From positions 92,880,170 through 92,944,169 of the forward strand of contig NC_068910.1 in assembly GCF_023091745.1 (NCBI RefSeq): a DNA stretch of 64,000 nt, in the 5' to 3' direction. The DNA comes from Budorcas taxicolor (Eukaryota; Chordata; Mammalia; Artiodactyla; Bovidae). A program made the position numbers and the translations under genes. Under the pieces are notes generated by a model. The model ran no database searches, was not told the origin of the DNA, and saw nothing but the letters and a program-made list of their open reading frames with translations. Shown in pieces: positions 12,337-24,000 of the stretch; position 1 is the first letter of the stretch; each line of letters opens with the position of its first letter.

Positions 12337-12975
12337 ATGGAGCCAAAGCAAAAACAATACCCAGCTGTGGATGTGACTGGTGATAGAAGCAAGATCCAAT
12401 GCTGTAAAGAGAAATATTGCATAGGAACCTGGAATGTCAGGTCCATGAATCAAGGCAAATTGGAAGTGGTCAAACAAGAGAAGTCAATGGTGAACATCAA
12501 CATTCTAGGAATCAGTGAACTAAAATGGACTGGAATGGGTGAATTTAACTCAGATAACCATTATATCTACTACCATGGGCAGGAATCCCTCAGAAGAATT
12601 GGAGTAGCCATCATGGTCAAAAAAAGAATCCAAAATGCAGTACTTGGATGCAAACTCAAAAACGACAGAAAGATCTCTGTTCGTCTCCAAGGCAAACCAT
12701 TCAATATCACAGTTATCCAAGTCTATGCCCCAGCCAGTAACGCTGAAGAAACTGAAGTTGAACGGTTGTATGAAGACCTACAAGACCTTTTAGAACTAAC
12801 ATCAAAAAAAGATGTTCTTTTCATTCTAGGGAACTGGAATGCAAAAGTAGGAAGTCAAGAAACACCTGGAGTAACAGGCAAATTTGGCCTTGGAATGCGG
12901 AATGAAGCAGGGCAAAGACTAATAGAGTTTTGCCAAGAAAATACGCTGGTCATACCAAACACCCTCTTCCAATAA
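12337..12975 (+). pseudogene. BovB B ORF2 N-terminus: APE-type endonuclease, stop-truncated
   Basis: The 212-residue frame holds an apurinic-endonuclease-like domain: CIGTWNVRSMNQGKLEVV near residues 28-45, ISELKWTGMGEF near 60-71, VIQVYAPASNAEE near 127-139, and GNWNAKVGSQETPGVTGKF. In this family the domain nicks target DNA for target-primed reverse transcription. The GDWNA motif, with a catalytic Asp, reads GNWNA here (codon 12832-12834); the copy at 30.0 kb keeps GDWNA. The frame ends at a TAA after NTLFQ where other copies read CAA. It is an inactive relic. Confidence 0.88.
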
Positions 12976-13009
12976 CACGAGAGAAGACTCTACACATGGA
13001 CATCACCAG

Positions 13010-13741
13010 ATGGTCAACATCGAAATCAGATTGATTATATTCTTTGCAGCCAAAGATGGAGAAGCTGTATACAGTAAACAAAAACAAGACTGGGAGCTGA
13101 CTGTGGCTCAGATCATGAACTCCTTATTACCAAATTCAGACTCAAAATTGAAGAAAGTAGGGAAAACCACTAGACCATTCAGGTATGACCTAAATCTAAT
13201 CCCTTATGATTATACAGTGAAAGTGAGAAATAGATTTAAGGGCCTAGATCTGATAGATAGAGTGCCTGATGAACTATGGAATGAGGTTCATGACATTGTA
13301 CAGGAGACAGGGATCAAGACCATCCCCATGGAAAAGAAATGCAAAAAAGCAAAATGGCTGTCTGGGGAGGCCTTACAAATAGCTGTGAAAAGAAGAGAGG
13401 TGAAAAGCCAAGGAGAAAAGGAAAGATATAAGCATCTGAAAGCAGAGTTCCAAAGAACAGCAAGAAGAGATAAGAAAGCCTTCTTCAGCGATCAATGAGG
13501 ATCAATAGAGGAAAACAACAGAATGGGAAAGACTAGAGATCTCTTCAAGAAAATTAGAGATACCAAGGGAACATTTCATGCAAAGATGGGCTCGATAAAG
13601 GACAGAAATGGTATGGACCTAACAGAAGTAGAAGATATTAAGAAGAGGTGGAAAGAATACACAGAAGAACTGTACAAAAAAGATCTTCACGACCCAGATA
13701 ATCATGATGATGCGATCACTAATCTAGAGCCAGATATCTGA
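13010..13741 (+). pseudogene. BovB B ORF2 middle: endonuclease end to RT linker
   Basis: Frames at 13010-13498 and 13523-13741 carry the linker between endonuclease and RT: KKVGKTTRPFRYDL, NRFKGLDLIDRVPDELWNEV, KRREVKSQGEKERYKHL, then MGKTRDLFKKIRDTKGTFHAK and DLTEVEDIKKRWKEYTEEL. A TGA at about 13496, where related copies read a Cys codon, separates the two. The second stops after LEPDI. The region has no catalytic residues. Confidence 0.85.
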
Positions 13742-14002
13742 AATGTGAAGTCAAGTGGGCCTTAGAAAGCATCACTACGAACAAAGCTAGTGGAGGTGAT
13801 GGAATTCCAGATGAGCAGTTTCAAATCCTGAAAGATGATGCTTGTGAAAATGCTGCACTCAATATGCCAGCACATTTGGAAAACTCAGCAGTGGCCACAG
13901 GACTGGAAAAGGCCATTTTTCATTTCAATTCCAAAGAAAGGCAATGCCAAATAATGCTCAAACTACCATACAATTGCACTCATCTCATATGCTAGTAAAG
14001 AA

Positions 14003-14515
14003 TTGCTCAAAATTCTCCAAGCCAGGCTTCAGCAATACGTGAACCGTGAACTCCCTGATGTTCAAGCTGGTTTTAGAAAAGGCAGAGGAACCAGACATCA
14101 AATTGCCAACATCCACTGGATCATGGAAAAAGCAAGGGAGTTCCAGAAAAACATCTATTTCTGCTTTATTGACTATGCCAAAGCCTTTGACTGTGTGGAT
14201 CACAATAAACTGTCGAAAATTCTGAAAAAGATGGGAATACCAGACCACCTGACCTGTGCCTTGAGAAATCTGTATGCAGGTCAGGAAGCAACAGTTAGAA
14301 CTGGACATGGAACAACAGACTGGTTTCAAATAGGAAAAGGAGTACATCAAGGCTATATATTGTCATCCTGCTTATTTAACTTATATGCAGAATACATCAT
14401 GAGAAACGCTGGACTGGAAGAAGCACAGGCTGGAATCAAGATTGCTGGGAAAATATCAATAACCTCAGATATGCAGATGACACCACCCTTATGGCAGAAA
14501 GTGCAGAGGAGCTAA
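14003..14515 (+). pseudogene. BovB B ORF2 RT core, frameshifted before YADD
   Basis: The 170-residue frame contains RT motifs in order: QAGFRKGRGTRHQIANI, FCFIDYAKAFDCVDHNKL (first catalytic Asp), and GKGVHQGYILSSCLFNLYAEYIM. A small deletion near 14448 (gggaaaat where other copies have gggagaaat) shifts the frame just before the catalytic YADD box. The box is still encoded in another frame around 14467-14480. The RT is therefore dead in this copy. Confidence 0.87.
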
Positions 14516-15256
14516 AAAGCCTCTTGATGAAAGTGAAAGAGGAGAGTGAAAAAGTTGGCTTAAAGCTCAACATTCAGAAAATGAAGATCATGGCATCCAG
14601 TCCAACACTTCATGGGAAATAGATGGGGAAATAGTGGAAACAGTGTCAGACTTTATTATTTTGGGGGGCTCCAAAATCACTTCAGATAGTGAGTGCAGCC
14701 ATGAAATTAAAAGATGCTTACTCCTTGGAAGAAAAGTTATGACCAACCTAGATAGCATATTCAAAAGCAGAGACATTACTTTGTCAACTAAGGTCCGTCT
14801 AATCAAGGCTATGGTTTTTCCAGTGGTCATGTATGGATGTGAGAGTTGAACTGCGAAGAAGGCTGAGTGCCAAAGAATTGATGCTTTTGAACTGTGGTGT
14901 TGGAGAAGACTCTTGAGAGTCCCTTGGACTGCAAGGAGATCCAACCAGTCCATTCTGAAGGAGATCAGCCCTCGGATTTCTTTGGAAGGAATGATGCTAA
15001 AGTTGAAGCTCAAGTACTTTGGCCACCTCATGAGAAGAGTTGACTCATTGGAAAAGACTCTGCTGCTGGGAGGGATTGGGGGCAGGAGGAGAAGGGGACG
15101 ACCGAGGATGAGAAGGCTGGATGGCATCACAAACTCGATGGATGTGAGTCTGAGTGAACTCCGGGAGACGGTGATGGACAGGGAGGCCTGTTGTGCTACG
15201 ATTCATGGGGTCGCAAAGAGTTGGACACAACTGAGTGACTGAACTGGACTGAACTG

Positions 15257-16695
15257 ATATGCATTTGAATGCAGACTTCCAAAGAGTAGCAAGGAGAGAT
15301 AAGAAAGCCTTCCTCAGTGATCAGTGCAAAGAAATAAAAGAAAACAATTGAATGGGGAAAACTAGAGATCTCCTCAAGAGAATAAGATATACCACGGGAA
15401 CATTTCATGCAAAGACAGGCTCAATGAAGGACCGAAATGATATGGACCTAACAGAAGCAGAAGATATTAAGAAGAGGTGGAAAGAATACACTGAAAAACT
15501 GTACAAAAAAGATCTTCATGACCCAGATAATCATGATGGTGTGTTCACTCACCAAGAGCCAGACATCCTAGAATGTGAAGTCAAGTGTGCCTTAGAAAGC
15601 ATCACTATGAACAGAGCTAGTGGAGGTGATGGAATTCCAGTTGAATTATTTCAAATCCTAAAAGATGATGTTGTGAAAGTGCTGCACTCAATATTCCAGC
15701 AAAATTGGAGAACTCAGCAGTGTCCTCAGGACTGGAAACAGTCAGTTTTCGTTCAATCCCAAAGAAAGGCAATGCCAAAGAATGCTCAAAGTACCACACA
15801 ATTACACTCATCTCACATGCTAGTAAAGTAATGATCAATATTCTCCAAGCCAGGCTTCAGCAATACATGAACTATGAACTTCCAGATATTCAAGGTGGTT
15901 TTAGAAAAGGCAGAGGAACCAGAGATCAAATTGCCAACATCGGCTGGATCATCAAAAAAAGCAAGAGAGTTCCAGAAAAACATCTATTTCTACTTTATTG
16001 ACTATGCCAAAGCCTTTGACTGTGTGGATCACAATGAACTGTCGAAAATTCTGAAAAAGATGGGAATCCCAGACCACCTGACCTACTTCTAGAGAAACAT
16101 ATATGCAGGTCAGGAAGCAACAGTTAGAACTGGACATAGAACTACAGACTGGTTCCAAATAGGAAAAGGAGTATGTTCAAGGCTGTGTATTGTCACCATG
16201 CTTATTTAACTTATATGCAGAGTAAATCATGAGAAACGCTGGGCTGGAAGAAGCACAAGCTTGAATCAAGATTGCCGAGAGAAATATCAATAACCTCAGA
16301 TCTGCAGAAAGTGAAGAGGAACTAAAAAGCCTCTTGATGAAAGTCAAAGAGGAGAGGGAAAAAGTTGGCTTAAACCTCAACATTCAGAAGACTAAGATCA
16401 TGGCATTTGGTCCCATCACATCATGGCATATAGACACGGAAACAGTGGGCACAGTGACAGACTTTATTTTGGGGGGCTATAAAATCACTGCAGTTGTTGA
16501 TTGCAGCCATGAAATTACAAGACACTTACTCCTTGGAAGGAAACTTATGACCAACCTAGACAGCATATTAAAAAGTAGAGACATTACTTTGCCAACTAAG
16601 GTCTGTCTATTCAAGGCTATGGTTTTCCAGTAGTCATGTATGGATGTGAGAGTTGGAATGTGAAGAAAGCTGAGCATGGCAGAATTGACACTTTT
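15257..16695 (+). mobile_element. BovB A, part 2 (RT domain)
   Basis: BovB A resumes at TTGAATGCAGAC immediately after the second TSD copy. It encodes the RT region in broken frames (15352-15831, 15874-16092, 16334-16633): ASGGDGIPVELFQILKDD, DYAKAFDCVDHNEL and NIQKTKIMAFGPITSW. The YADD segment is deleted or scrambled near 16290-16310, where the coding sequence jumps from the Asn-rich strand to AESEEE-like codons. The part ends at agaattgacactttt, where a solo LTR is inserted. Confidence 0.88.
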
Positions 16696-17589
16696 TGTCG
16701 GGAGCTGCATTAGGCATTACTGACAAAATGGAGGCATTGCTCCAACCTCCTCTTTTTGTCCCACAAGCACGGTCCCAGGATGAAGGGGTTAAGCTTTTGA
16801 TTCTGACTTGTTTTTTTCTTTCCTCAGCTGAGTTGACTGCAAAAGAATATTACAGTGCTTATTGTTCTTGAGAGGAGCATGAGAAGGCACAAAGCCTTCT
16901 GCAGCTGTGCTCAGAAAATATTCCAGAAAGTTAGTCATTGACATTTGTTCAAGGACTTTTACAAAAAAGTGTTCCGGAATGAGCACACAGGCCGCAGCTT
17001 GAGGCCATGGGAGGGATTGCTATCTGAAGCCTATTTGTGAGGAAAATGTTTATGGCAAAGGAGTTAATTTAGGGCTTAGAAATAATTAAAATAGTTAGAA
17101 GTTGAAGATTTAAGGAACGTTGTAATGTTAGCATATTTTACTATAGCTTATAGAGGTTAGGAATTTTAGAGATACTATAGCTAAAAGCCTTTTTAAGAGA
17201 TAGTGAGCTCAGGATGTTAGGGTCAAACAGGATTTAGAAAGATAAGAAATAAACTGAGGAATGTAGAGCATGAATTACAATGTAATCACAAGTTAACTAT
17301 AGGACACATAAGAGGAAGTAGATAATAAATGGTAAAGCTGATTCCGAGAGAATCACTGAGGCAGGACCTCTGATGAAGAGCAACAATGATTTATGAAGAT
17401 AATAAATATGGGTGAGGGGGAACTGAAATTGTCAAACCTCTGACCTAATGCTTTTGTAAAAGTATAAGAGAAAATCTTAAACTTGAAATAAATAGGCAGT
17501 CCAAGAAAACTGAGAGGCTGTCTCTTTACTCACTAACACCGTTCCTCCCTTCAGGTTGAATCCCTGGCTGCTGGAGCTGGACTCCAGCA
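16696..17589 (+). mobile_element. Solo ERV LTR (class II-like), 894 bp, inside BovB A
   Basis: The block starts TGTCGGGAGC and ends GGACTCCAGCA (TG...CA termini). It interrupts BovB between actttt at 16690-16695 and gctttt at 17590-17595. This is a 6-bp TSD with one change; the BovB consensus has gctttt. A TATA-like TATAAG lies at 17463-17468 and AATAAA at 17487-17492, so U3-R-U5 reads on the plus strand. No gag, pol or env is present, so it is a recombined solo LTR. A 6-bp TSD fits betaretrovirus-like ERVs. Confidence 0.85.
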
Positions 17590-17595
17590 GCTTTT

Positions 17596-17953
17596 GAGCT
17601 GTGGTGTTGGAGAAAACTCTTGAGAGTCCCTTGGACTTCAAGGACATCCAACCAGTCCACCCTAAAGGAGATCAGTCCTGAGTGTTCATTGGAAGGACTG
17701 ATGTTGAAGCTTAAACTCCCAATACTTTGGCCACCTGATGCAAAGAGCTGGCTCATTGGAAAAGACCCTGATCCTGGGAAAGATTGAGGACAGGAGGAAA
17801 AGGGGACGAAAGAGGATGAGATGGTTGGATGGCATCACCAACACAATGTAAATGAGTTTGAGTAAGCTCTGAGAGTTGGTGATGGATAGGGAGGCCTGGC
17901 ATGCTGTGGCCCATGGGGTTGCAGAGTCTGATAGAACTGAGCGACTGAACTGA
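17596..17953 (+). mobile_element. BovB A, part 3 (3' end)
   Basis: Directly after the LTR TSD the sequence encodes ELWCWRKLLRVPW and continues to the BovB 3' terminus (ctgagcgactgaactgaact near 17938-17956). It joins part 2 exactly at the codons for Asp-Ala-Phe-Glu-Leu. The copy of the outer TSD follows at 17954-17969. Confidence 0.88.
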
Positions 17954-18227
17954 ACTAAATATGCATGCTGATTGGTCTCCTTTCCAGAGTCTATAATAAT
18001 TTAAGGAGGTAAAAACTTAATTGCTAATTTATGGTCAACTACACTAAGTGATACATTGATAAGTTCTCAATAAGGATGATCAAGAAAGCTGTACCAAATT
18101 CCAAGCTCCCCCCTCCAAAAAGAGAGCACACTTTCCATATTACTGGAACTACTAGGCCTCAATATGAAACTCTTATGAAAGTGAGTGCAAATTGGAAAAT
18201 GTAAATTAAGTATCAGCTATAGTGCTC

Positions 18228-18302
18228 TATCCATGATGCGCTGCAGTCCATGGGGTCACAAAGAGTCAGACACAATTGAGGGACTGAAGTGAATTGAACT
18301 GA
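18228..18302 (+). mobile_element. BovB 3'-terminal fragment
   Basis: About 75 bases match the extreme BovB 3' end (gctgcagtccatggggtcac, gtcagacacaattgagggac, gaattgaactga). A poly-T tract follows about 40 bases later. Confidence 0.75.
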
Positions 18303-18473
18303 TAGTGCACTGAGTTCCTTCTCCTGAAAACTGGAGTAGACATAATTTTTTTTTTTTTTTTTTTGCAATCTATACAAGAAACAACAGAAAATCATTTAGT
18401 GATCACATAGAAGTGTTTTCAAATGTTCAGCAGGCTGATGTTGGCTCTCTTAATGTTATTACATTATTTGAAG

Positions 18474-18683
18474 TGATTTCCTTGGTGGCTCATTTGGTAA
18501 AGAATCTGCCTGCAATGCAGGAGACTAAGGTTTGATTTCTGGCTTGAGAAGATCCCCTGGAGTGGGAAATGGCAACCCACTTCAGTATTCTTGCCTGGAG
18601 AATTCCATGGACAGAGGAGCTTGGAGGGCTACAGTCCATGGGGTCGCAAGAGTCGGACACAACTGAATAAGTAAACCACGAGC
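18474..18683 (+). mobile_element. Bov-tA SINE
   Basis: A complete head and body are present: tccttggtggctcatttgg, a gcctgcaatgcagg anticodon-arm relic, gatcccctggagtgg, and gtcggacacaactga at the end. Confidence 0.9.
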
Positions 18684-18689
18684 ACATTA

Positions 18690-21600
18690 TTTTATTCTTG
18701 ATACAACTTTAAAACTTCATGGTATAATAATAATATAATGGAACATGCAATATAATTAATATGTAAGATACTTTAAGTATTATAGTTATTATTGCAATTG
18801 TAAATTCTTAGAATAAATACAAATGTTCACAGAAACTTTTTATACTTACTACAAAGAGGCCACATAAATTTTGTGAACAAATTCTGTTTTCACATTGCTT
18901 AAGTCACATCTCGAACCCTAGCTTAGCAACTTTATTTCTAAACTTTCCCCAGTTTTTATGTGTACAACTAGGGAATGTCACATTATTTATTCTTAATATT
19001 TTCATTGAAGATTTGCTTCCCACCTGAGTAAATCTGTGCTGTTTTTACAGCTTCTAGTGCCCTTGAGGGGGGTGGGGGAGAAAGTCAGTGCTCTGAGAGC
19101 CATAATCACTCATCTCTACCTCCAAGGAACTAGCTTTTCTAAGGCACTACCCACTCTGACAGTGTGCCAGTGCAGGACAATGGAAAAGTCCTGTTCCAAA
19201 CACTTTCATCAGCACTGAAATCCACTATGCTTATGCCTTTAGTTTCAAATGTATCAATACTTATCTCAGACTCAAAAGTTCACTCATTAAACCAGCTGCC
19301 ATACCTCGGATCTCTATGATGCAGTTAAAAAAAAAAAGCCTAAGATCAAAACCAGCAGAAATACCATGTCCTTTCACTGCTCTTGTCTCCACTCTTTGTT
19401 CTCTTTGGTACACATGCACACACATGCATACACACAAACACACACAGACACACAAAGTTTCCAAGGTAACTTTGTGTTTCCAAAAGGTAACACAAAATGT
19501 TACCACCTAAAAACATTTTAAAATCATGTCTTCTTTTTTCAATCCAAACAAAAATTTTATTACCTGCCAACACACTCAAATATTATTTGGAAAATTTGTC
19601 TATCTGCCAATTCAGTAAACAGCTGGACCTTGGATAAAATAATTATATATTTCTCATGTTGAATATTGAGCACCAAAAGATAAAACTGTATTATGATGTA
19701 TATATATTGTTTTTTATTTTTAATATTATTATTTTATTTTTGCATAACTCAGCAAAAAATAATTTTAAGTGAATGGGTAGTTCCAAGAGCTGGTAAACTC
19801 AAGCCTCATTCTGTATTTAAACCAACTGCTACATGGGGTTTGTTAAAGAATCAAACAAGTTTATAGTCACAGTGTACTTATAACAGTATCTGACAATAAT
19901 TCATGTTGTATATATGACAGACACAGCAATAGTCTGATTTATGTTGGTAAAAATGTGCCTGGAGGTAAATAGGTAAAAGAAAAAAAATATAAAACAAAAC
20001 ACTATAATTACCAGCCAGATTTATTTTATTTCTATTTATTCTTTAATATCACTCCTCCTGTCTAAGTTCTTTGAACTTGCTCCATCAGACTCCCTCCCAT
20101 AGTTCAGATTCAGGCTTTCAATGACTGCATCATGGTAATATTTAGAATATTGTTTATGCAGCTACAGTCGCCCAGTTGCTTCTTTCATTTCCTCATCTTC
20201 TTGTTCCAATTATAACATTTTGCCTCTGTTTTTTCTTTTATATTACATATAATTATCATTTAAGGTGGCAGATGGCAACCATTTGTTGCTGTTTTTCTGG
20301 ATTTTTTTTTTTTGGTTTTTCAAAACACCTCTCTTCCTCTCCAGACTCTGAATTTAAGGAGGTAATATGAATTACAGCCAAAGAAATTTTAAGCAAACTT
20401 ATACCTAAAAATAGGAACTTTGAGCAATTTAAGTTGTTGCAGTGATTGTACTAGTTTACAGTTCTGTAAACAATACATGAGAGTTCCAGATGATCTTCAT
20501 CTTCTACATGAACAAATTGATTTGATATTTTTAATTTTTGATTTTCATTTTTTAACTCACACTATTGCATGTTATCTATTATTGCTGAGAGTTTGGAGCA
20601 TATGTGAAACCTCAAAAATATTAATGTCAACAAAAGCCAAGTCTGAAATAAATGCAGGTTGAAAAGAGTTATTTTTATATTGAATAACATTTACTAATAA
20701 AATGTACAACTTCTCCCATTCCTGTTTTAGGGTATGTTGTCTCACAATTGGAAAACATAATAAATCATAATTTTTCCTTTCTTCATGAGACTATTTTCAA
20801 ATCTGAGAAACTGATGCTTTTTCTTTATTCAAAAGCAAATTGATTTTTCAAATTGGGTAATCAGAATTCTCTGTTATCTATTTGCATATACACATATATA
20901 ATATCTACCAAAGATTGATATACTCATATTTGAGCCATGCAGAAGTTATCTCAGAACTTTTTACATGATGAGTACTCAAATGATGTAGTTTTAGCATAGA
21001 ATGTGAGTGAAAACAATAGGTAAATAATCAAAATATTGAAAACTGAGCTTGAAAACTGAAATTTATTTAATTAACAAATACTTGAGCAAGGTCTTGAGCA
21101 ACTTACACAGTTCCTTTCAATTCACTTGTAAACCTTTCTGGTATTTTCTACTGAAAAATTTTGCTTCTTCAAAGTGTACAGTATATATCAAGATATATTG
21201 GGTTTTATAGCTATAAATGTAATTTTATACAGTCACACATAAATACAAATATAAACATTTGCTTTTAATGTATTTTGTTTTCTCTCACAGAAAGTTACAC
21301 TAAAGCAAGTCATGATAAATCCAAATCATTCCCTACTTGGTTTTAATATGAAGTAAAAATTGCGTCACATAAACAGAATTATTATATAGTAGATCCCACC
21401 AAGTTATCTGCAAACTTGCAACCAAAGTCATTGATGCTACCCAGGGATATTTAGTCCCTATGAATGATCCTAAGTTATCTCCAACACAACATGTTTGACA
21501 GGCCTCAAAAGCTTGATGCACTCATCACCTGAGCTGCTTTGTTTAATTTAGAAATAATGATTCCTTTTTCTGAGTCAAAAAAGAATTCTCTAAATTTGAT

Positions 21601-22720
21601 TTCAAGAGATTTTATAATTCTTATGAGCTTGAAAGCACAATAGGATTCAGGAAAGGAAAAACAGAATTCTGTACATATGTTCTTGTATGCATGAAAAGAA
21701 CTAGAAACAGTTATATCAAGCCAGTTCTTATCTAAGGCAATGATTTCATTTGTAAAAGGACAGAAAAAGAGTGAGAGTAATTACAATAATCTGTGATACA
21801 ATTTAATAACAAAAAGAACACAGCATCAACAGTGATGAAAATAACCATCACTGTGTTTATAGTAAATGACATAGAGAAATGTACTAGTAAACTTTTCTTC
21901 CCAAATATTCATTAGTAATTTTCCTTATTGTTTTCCTAGTTGACTTAAGTCCCCTGATGGTCATTGTTTGATATATGAGAATCTTTATTTAATAGACTGC
22001 CAATATAAGAGAGCATTGTAAATGTAGTTTCTTTTATGTCCATGAAAATAGTAGAAGGGTGAAACATTAACTTATTTCCAAGGGGAAAAAAAAAAAAAAA
22101 ACAATGAAACATCAATGAAAAACAGACTCTCATATAGTCTTGGGATAACACAAAGCAAAATTAAAGCAGGGTTTTAATATTGAGTGGCCAGGTTGAATTC
22201 TTGAAAGTCTAAAGTCACATTTTCATTACAAACATAAATACTATACCAGTCTTTTTCCATGTGGGAAAAATGCCAGGCCCGCAGTATATAATCACTACAG
22301 TGAAAAGTTTTAGATATCTTCCTGGGAGCAACCAGTTTTACATTTCCTAGAGATGACAGATCTGATTCTCTTGGAGCATAAAAGGAATATTATTTCCTCT
22401 ACAACTTGTACATGTGTGAGCATATCAGAAAGCGTTACTGTTAAAATATATTTACCTAATACATAGACTATAATGTATACATCATAAAAAATGAAGCTGA
22501 AATTCAGGGTATTATAACATCACCTATAAATGGAAAGATTTAGCTTGTGACATTGTGTAGCCCAGATGTACTTTGCTTACAATGGTCAGTGAAGCCTATG
22601 CTTTTTTAGAACTACTTAACCAGCAGCAGTAACAAGAGTTAAAACACATCCAGTTGTGAAATTTTTGAAAATAATCCCAATTAAGGGGAATGACAATGGC
22701 CACAATATTAAATTCAATTA
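18690..22720. other. Long AT-rich stretch, no gene recognised
   Basis: About 4 kb carries only short frames (for example 19036-19218, 20176-20370 and 20420-20662) without recognisable domains. A CA-rich simple tract spans about 19411-19457 and an A run lies near 22085-22101. I see no SINE or LINE in it, so it is the second-longest stretch free of recognised repeats in the window. Confidence 0.5.
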
Positions 22721-22744
22721 AAAAAATTCTTTTATTTTATATAG

Positions 22745-23235
22745 AGGGTTTTACTTTGTCAAGCAGAGTAAGATGCCCCAGGGGAGGACTCTAGATATAT
22801 CTGCCCACTGCACCTGGGTATCAGAGTCACCAAGCAAAGCAGAACACAGTCAAGCACTGCACAGAACAATACTTTGCTTAAATCAAGGAGCAAAAGCAAG
22901 ATAAGCTTCGATAGTGTGTGTGAATCCCTCCACGGCCAGTGAGTCCTTCCCAATAAATGGTAGAGAGTGATTTGTATAAGGGCAGCCTTCTTGTTGGGTG
23001 ATGGAATCCTGTCCACTCCCTGTGGAGAGCAGATATAACAATCGGGTTGGCCAGGTGCCATGCTACACACATGCTTCAAGCAGAGACAAAGAGCATTCAT
23101 TGATCTTGAATCAGGGAAAGATATTTCCACACAACCCCACCCATGCTGTGTGGGCTCTTTATCTCTTGCTAAGGAAGTGGTCCAGGCCCAAAGTCCATTC
23201 ATATGGAACTAAGTGGGGCTGACAGAATGCGTGCA
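22745..23235. other. Unidentified GC-richer block with a 147-codon minus frame
   Basis: This block is richer in G+C than its flanks. It carries a minus-strand open frame (22759-23202) that matches no family I recognise. Its hydrophobic LLLLLLDLSKVLFCAVLDCVLLC stretch looks like chance translation rather than a designed membrane segment. The base composition and length would suit an old LTR or another old interspersed repeat. No TSD or terminal motif was found. Confidence 0.3.
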
Positions 23236-23543
23236 AGAGACTGTATTTTCCAGTGTATTTTGTGCTAAAATTTTAAGATATCCACACCATTTCAATTGCC
23301 ATTATATTAACTAATTTCATGTTTCCTATTTCTTTGGCAGAACCTGTATAAAATTATCTGGATTTGATATTATTCACATAACCAGGAGTAGATTTTAAAA
23401 TTTTCAGACTCAAATACTTTAAAAATTTAGGATATATTTATGTTTTGCGCTTATGCTTTCCTAAAAGTATTGCATTTTATGTGATTTTCCAACTTACTAG
23501 CAAAAGGTTCCCCATTATTTTCCTTTTTATTAAAAGGAAAAAA

Positions 23544-23545
23544 AA

Positions 23546-23583
<38 letters not shown>
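23544..23583. repeat. (TA)n microsatellite
   Basis: A near-perfect (ta)n run lies in an AT-rich stretch with no adjoining LINE tail. Confidence 0.95.
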
Positions 23584-23585
<2 letters not shown>

Positions 23586-24000
23586 ACTATGTTTACATTT
23601 TATTTTTAATATATGATTTTCCCTTCTGTACTTTGTTACTGATAAATTCATTCCAAATTTGATTTTCCTTAGTATTCATCAAAGATCTAACTGAATGTTT
23701 CTGACTTATTTGGAATATTCTATTTCATTAATCTTTGTTTCTTTTCTCTAGATAATTGAAACTGGCTATGCAGTTTTAAAAACATAAAGGAATTTTGTGT
23801 TAGAAATGTCTTTTCCTAGATTGGTATTTGAGGCTTTATATTTCTTTAAAGTCTCTATTGACCTGTAATTCACAGATGAACAATATAGCATTTTCATTAT
23901 TGTTCAGTTCTCAGTGTGTTCTAACTTGCTTCATAATTTCATCTTTACCTATAAATACTTTAATTATGACTCTTCTGCTTTAAAATTTTAATGAAAATGA

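Larger units (their letters stand above)
12013..15256 (+). mobile_element. BovB B, nearly full-length LINE inserted in BovB A
   Basis: This 3.24-kb copy starts at the ORF-upstream region (encoding RADTLKPYSQKTSQ) and runs through endonuclease and RT to the 3' tail (gagtgactgaactggactga). An 8-bp TSD, atatgcat, flanks it at 12005-12012 and 15257-15264. Deleting the element restores continuous BovB A. The coding region is broken by a stop after the endonuclease, frameshifts near 13740 and 14450, and others. It lacks the GC-rich 5' extension seen near 61.4 kb. Confidence 0.92.

Noticed and set aside
19261..19579. Cys/Val-rich minus-strand frames
   Set aside because: They read through a CA-rich simple repeat, which gives spurious Cys-Val-Cys runs.
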